From Methanocalculaceae archaeon (GTDB lineage: Archaea; Halobacteriota; Methanomicrobia; Methanomicrobiales; Methanocorpusculaceae), in NCBI GenBank assembly GCA_031255895.1, contig JAIRRQ010000073.1, positions 1 through 9,175 on the forward strand: DNA of 9,175 nucleotides, in the 5' to 3' direction. This document shows positions 6,550 through 9,175 of the stretch, in pieces (position 1 is the stretch's first letter; each line of letters starts with the position of its first letter). Both the position numbers and the translations under genes were made by a program. Under the pieces are notes generated by a model. That model was not told where the DNA came from and did no database searches. It saw only the letters and a list, made by a program, of their open reading frames with translations.

Positions 6550-6819
6550 GTGACACACATATTCTCTCACACCTCTCAAAGTGATCCACTCATACACGCT
6601 GCATATCCCCTCCGTGAAAGTATATCGCTCGAAGATCTCGACAAAACGGATCATCCACAAGCCGAAAAAGATGCCATTGAACGTAATCTCGATTATCAGT
6701 ACAGCGAGTTAATTTTTGATGATACTCGAACGTGCGTAGTGTACCTGGAAAATCATTTTTCCAGAGGAACAGTGAGAAAATGTAACATCCGATCAAATCT
6801 GATTTTTAATTTTGATTAA
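6550..6819 (+). CDS. Possible small hypothetical protein (89 aa)
   Basis: A GTG-initiated frame of 89 codons. The middle part, including SLEDLDKTDHPQAEKDAIER and NLDYQYSELIFDD, is acidic, has purine-rich first codon positions and looks protein-like. There is no Shine-Dalgarno and no in-frame ATG, and the GTG is too close to the nearest TATA-like box (6527-6536) for normal initiation. It may be a remnant of a longer gene or a chance frame. I recognise no family. Confidence 0.25.
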   Translation: MTHIFSHTSQSDPLIHAAYPLRESISLEDLDKTDHPQAEKDAIERNLDYQYSELIFDDTRTCVVYLENHFSRGTVRKCNIRSNLIFNFD

Positions 6820-7634
6820 CTGGTGCAGTAATGACAATATCTATGCTGATCTGAAAAAAAGAGTAAGTGACGTATTCCCACTCTAACAGTCGGTGTTGAA
6901 TGCCTACCTAATCTCACAAAAAATCTGTAAACTGACAACAACCTCCTGTTTAGCGTAATCTGAATGCGCATAGACGTAACATAGATTCAGCTAGATCGAG
7001 GAATAGAATCCAAATTTTCAACCATTCAGTCATCCATTTTTCCCGGAACGTCATGAAAAAGAACTTTTGTTTCAATTTATTCATGACCACAAAAATTAGT
7101 GATGTTCTCATCGCGTTCATCTGTTTCCTGTCAATGATAATTTTGGTGTGAGATCTGCCGTTCACTGCATTCGAACAATTCGCGGAAACCAAGGTACTTT
7201 TTATCGCAGGAATGCGCTTTGCATCAGTCGAAGATATCGCGTACCTGTGGCAAATATCCTCGCAACAGGGAAAATTGCACCATTCACAATACAAATAATT
7301 TCGTTCGTTTTCGCGATTCCAAAAACTCGTTTTAGGATGTTCTTTCCGAAACAATATTCCCTTATGAGATCCACTGATCACAAATTCCCGAATAAAGACT
7401 GATCAGACACGTACCGCTTCTTGTGAGAGAGAGAATTGTTTCTGCTGAATCTGGTTGGTGAAAAATCGATTCAGTGGAGACCTTTGCAATATCTGTGCCC
7501 ATCAATATCCTATTTTGTCCAGACATCTATTTTATGACGATAATTCACCCTGTGTCAATCACCAGTTCCGCACTAATGACATAAACGACGCGCGGAAACT
7601 GAACAGTTGTGTTTTTTATTTTGATCATCACGTT
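6820..7634. other. Gene-poor region with conflicting open frames
   Basis: No frame here is convincing. On the minus strand, a 54-codon ORF from an ATG at 7526 (stop 7362-7364) overlaps a 143-codon ORF from a GTG at 7381 to 6950 in another frame, which could be one frameshifted gene. On the plus strand, the frame from ATGs at 7053 and 7083 encodes a hydrophobic helix (KISDVLIAFICFLSMIILV), meets a TGA at 7149-7151, then continues with a protein-like stretch (ETKVLFIAGMRFASVEDIAY) to a TAA at 7296-7298. A minus-strand AGGAGGT near 6942-6948 has no ATG at a usable distance. The region may be decayed coding DNA; I cannot decide strand or family. Confidence 0.4.
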
Positions 7635-8165
7635 TTACTGATATTTTTCAAAAAAAACCAATTTATCCAGTGGAATCTTTTCTGTGAGATTGATGCCGCC
7701 TATGTCAGGGATTCCCGCAGCGATAATGGAAACAAGTTTGTGGGTCTCAGGGATGTTGGTCAGTTTACGAACCGCATCTGCGTAGGGCATTTGATTTCCC
7801 GCGATCCAGCACCCTCCGTATCCATAGGCATGCAAAGCAAGGAGCAGATTTTCGGAGGCAGCTGAACAATCTTCAACAGTGAATCTCCAATCAATCTCAC
7901 CAAAAACAAGAATGCCAACTGCTGCACCTTCGATGAATCTTCCATTGGGTGCAAGTTTTGCGATCTCTGAAAGAGTTCCTTTATTTTTGATGATGACGAA
8001 GAGCCAAGGTTGTTTGTTTTTGCCAGTAGGGGCCTTAGATGCACATTCCAGAGCTTTTCTGACAAATTCTGATGGGATATCCTCTTCTTTGAATTTACGG
8101 ACGCTATGACGCGATTGGATAATGGTAATGCCAAAATTTGCAATTCCTGGATTTCTCACATTCAT
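7635..8165 (-). CDS. Nitroreductase-family flavoprotein
   Basis: A 176-residue protein of the FMN-dependent nitroreductase superfamily, which typically reduces nitro compounds, quinones or flavins; the substrate cannot be read from sequence. Landmarks are SRHSVRKF (18-25) for FMN phosphate binding, ASKAPTGKNKQPWLFVII (43-60), and a C-terminal SAASENLLLALHAYGYGGCW segment followed by IAG. Length is typical of the short, single-domain subgroup, and there is no ferredoxin-like extension. The ATG at 8165 is fixed by a Shine-Dalgarno (TAAGGAGT) two bases upstream of an ATT spacer, the best ribosome site in the window. The 265-base upstream spacer holds candidate operator sites and a TATA-like box. 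Confidence 0.9.
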   Translation of the reverse strand: MNVRNPGIANFGITIIQSRHSVRKFKEEDIPSEFVRKALECASKAPTGKNKQPWLFVIIKNKGTLSEIAKLAPNGRFIEGAAVGILVFGEIDWRFTVEDCSAASENLLLALHAYGYGGCWIAGNQMPYADAVRKLTNIPETHKLVSIIAAGIPDIGGINLTEKIPLDKLVFFEKYQ

Positions 8166-8167
8166 AA

Positions 8168-8175
8168 TTACTCCT
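8168..8175 (-). promoter_or_regulatory. Ribosome binding site of the nitroreductase gene
   Basis: The minus strand reads TAAGGAGT directly before the last two spacer bases and the ATG. It is the only canonical Shine-Dalgarno at an intact gene in this window and decides the start codon. Confidence 0.75.
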
Positions 8176-8244
8176 TATGCATGAAAAGCAAAGAGTCTTT
8201 CTGAATTGACAATCTCATCATGTACATCTTGGTGTGAACAATGG

Positions 8245-8298
8245 ATTTTGTCTACAAAATGCGCGATTTGTTGCAGTTATGTTGTTTTTGTGTCTACA
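8245..8298. promoter_or_regulatory. Candidate operator sites for the nitroreductase gene
   Basis: ATTTTGT (8245-8251) and ACAAAAT (8254-8260) form a perfect seven-base inverted repeat around CT. The core GTCTACA within it (8250-8256) recurs at 8292-8298, 42 bases away, about four helical turns, so both copies face the same side of the DNA. The second copy lies just downstream of the TATA-like box and the first lies in the transcribed leader, positions suited to a repressor. No regulator gene is adjacent. Confidence 0.4.
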
Positions 8299-8301
8299 TG
8301 A

Positions 8302-8311
8302 TCTATATTAT
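8302..8311 (-). promoter_or_regulatory. TATA-like box of the nitroreductase gene
   Basis: The minus strand reads TAATATAGAT. A start about 25 bases downstream, near 8280, would give a leader of about 115 bases. A second AT box at 8333-8340 (ACTATATT) is an alternative. Confidence 0.35.
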
Positions 8312-8422
8312 TTCGAAAAACATTTTGGAAAATATAGTTTTTCTGGTAAAAATTCCATCAATATATTCGTCAGATATTAAGAAAATACATACATAGACAA
8401 CGCATTAACTACACATTTTTTC

Positions 8423-8430
8423 AAAAAAAA
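8423..8430 (-). terminator. T8 terminator abutting the TraB-family stop codon
   Basis: The TAA stop on the minus strand is followed immediately by eight T residues, the same arrangement as at the end of the CBS-ParB gene. A U-tract terminator is likely. Confidence 0.5.
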
Positions 8431-9175
8431 TTAGATCCAATTTGTCAAAAACTGCCAAAGACTTGACAAACCAGTCATGAGAATTTGTGTCATCATACTC
8501 AAATCCACACCGAGTAGTGGTGTTAAAAACACGAAGAAACATATCGTCGCAAACGTACTCCCGATGTTCGCCACAGCTGCGACAAACAAAATATGGAACA
8601 ACGGGATCGAGAGCAGCTCCTCGATAGAATTGGTCTTTAAGATTGCATCCAGGTCTCCGGTGGTAGGAGGTCGTATTCTCGCCTCAGTAATTGCCGCAAA
8701 CCAACCTGCTGCAAGGAACGGATTCAGCGAGGTCATCCAACCAAAAAGGGCAGCAATCACTGCTGAGAGTGGATGACCGCGGACAAGGAGCGTTGCAACA
8801 CCGGCAAACAGTGCGTGCAGAAGCACCCAGTAGATAATTGCCCAGACCAAAAGATCAGTTGCACCGGAGAATGCAATTGTGGTGATGATCACTGCAAACG
8901 TCGCGATGAGCAAACCGCCGATGATCTTTCCCCAGGAATAGCATTTCGGTTTTGACAAAAGTTCTGCAAGTGGAGGGAGGGTTGACGGTTCTTTCCGGTA
9001 CCGGTTGATTCCAGGTACATGTCCCGCACCGACAATCACCACCACGCGTTCGTAAGAACTCTTCTCTAGTTCGATCACACCGTGTGCAAGATAAGCATCA
9101 CGTTCATCGATGAGCACTTTTGCCCCGTTTGGTGAGAATTTGTGGAACTCTTCGAGTGCCATCTCAATAATGTTA
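8431..9175 (-). CDS. TraB-family membrane protein (C-terminal part)
   Basis: The frame stays open to the window edge (upstream residues NIIE), so the N-terminal part, probably 100-150 residues, is missing. The visible 247 residues begin with the end of a soluble TraB/PrgY/GumN-like domain: FHKFSPNGAKVLIDERDAYL and VVVIVGAGHVPGI, the latter containing the conserved GxGHVPG motif. The rest is hydrophobic, with about four or more membrane helices, including IIGGLLIATFAVIITTIAFS, LVWAIIYWVLLHALFAGVA and FHILFVAAVANIGSTFATIC. The family is named after bacterial pheromone-shutdown proteins and is related to TIKI-type metalloproteases; its archaeal role is unknown. Family assignment is strong. Confidence 0.9.
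   Translation of the reverse strand, partial: NIIEMALEEFHKFSPNGAKVLIDERDAYLAHGVIELEKSSYERVVVIVGAGHVPGINRYRKEPSTLPPLAELLSKPKCYSWGKIIGGLLIATFAVIITTIAFSGATDLLVWAIIYWVLLHALFAGVATLLVRGHPLSAVIAALFGWMTSLNPFLAAGWFAAITEARIRPPTTGDLDAILKTNSIEELLSIPLFHILFVAAVANIGSTFATICFFVFLTPLLGVDLSMMTQILMTGLSSLWQFLTNWI

Noticed and set aside
7455..7865. 136-codon plus-strand ORF overlapping the nitroreductase gene
   Set aside because: More than half is antisense to a well-supported nitroreductase, and the rest shows no features.
1..9175. CRISPR arrays, tRNA or rRNA genes, transposases, phage genes
   Set aside because: I saw no regularly spaced identical repeats, no tRNA arm pattern, no rRNA-like stretch and no transposase or integrase motifs on either strand.

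Overview
The window looks like part of a methanogenic archaeon chromosome, most likely Methanomicrobiales and perhaps Methanocorpusculum-like. That placement is inferred from gene content, not from a search. The pointers are an archaeal PAC2-family proteasome-assembly protein, a PHP-type endonuclease Q homologue, a hexulose-6-phosphate synthase fused to an RraA-like domain, a CBS/ParB-type protein, an archaeal TraB-family membrane protein, TATA-like boxes in place of bacterial -35/-10 promoters, and T-run terminators. Coding regions have moderate GC; the spacers are AT-rich and unusually long.

Layout, left to right. Positions 1-1512 (+) hold the 3' part of the PAC2 gene and, 3 bases later, a complete endonuclease Q homologue; the two look like one transcription unit. 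Positions 1724-3265 (-) hold a protein made of two copies of a CBS-CBS-ParB/Srx-like module. Positions 3314-4042 contain no intact gene, but the minus strand at 3402-3884 reads as a decayed exported-protein gene. Positions 4043-4735 (+) encode a membrane-anchored FKBP-like protein. Positions 5111-6394 (-) encode the Hps-RraA fusion. Positions about 6540-7634 have no confident gene, only one weak small ORF and conflicting open frames on both strands. Positions 7635-8165 (-) encode a nitroreductase-family flavoprotein with a clear Shine-Dalgarno and possible operator sites. Positions 8431-9175 (-) hold the C-terminal part of a TraB-family membrane protein running off the right edge.

Most genes appear to be transcribed singly; only the first two form an obvious pair. 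The functions present are protein quality control (PAC2, FKBP-like), repair of deaminated DNA (EndoQ), ribulose-phosphate/formaldehyde metabolism (Hps), flavin redox chemistry and ligand-sensing regulation (CBS). I see no single pathway joining them, and no CRISPR array, tRNA, rRNA, transposase or phage gene. The most unusual items are the duplicated CBS-ParB protein, the decayed minus-strand gene beside it, and a 35-base imperfect repeat shared by two spacers 4.9 kb apart, each copy next to a TATA-like stretch.
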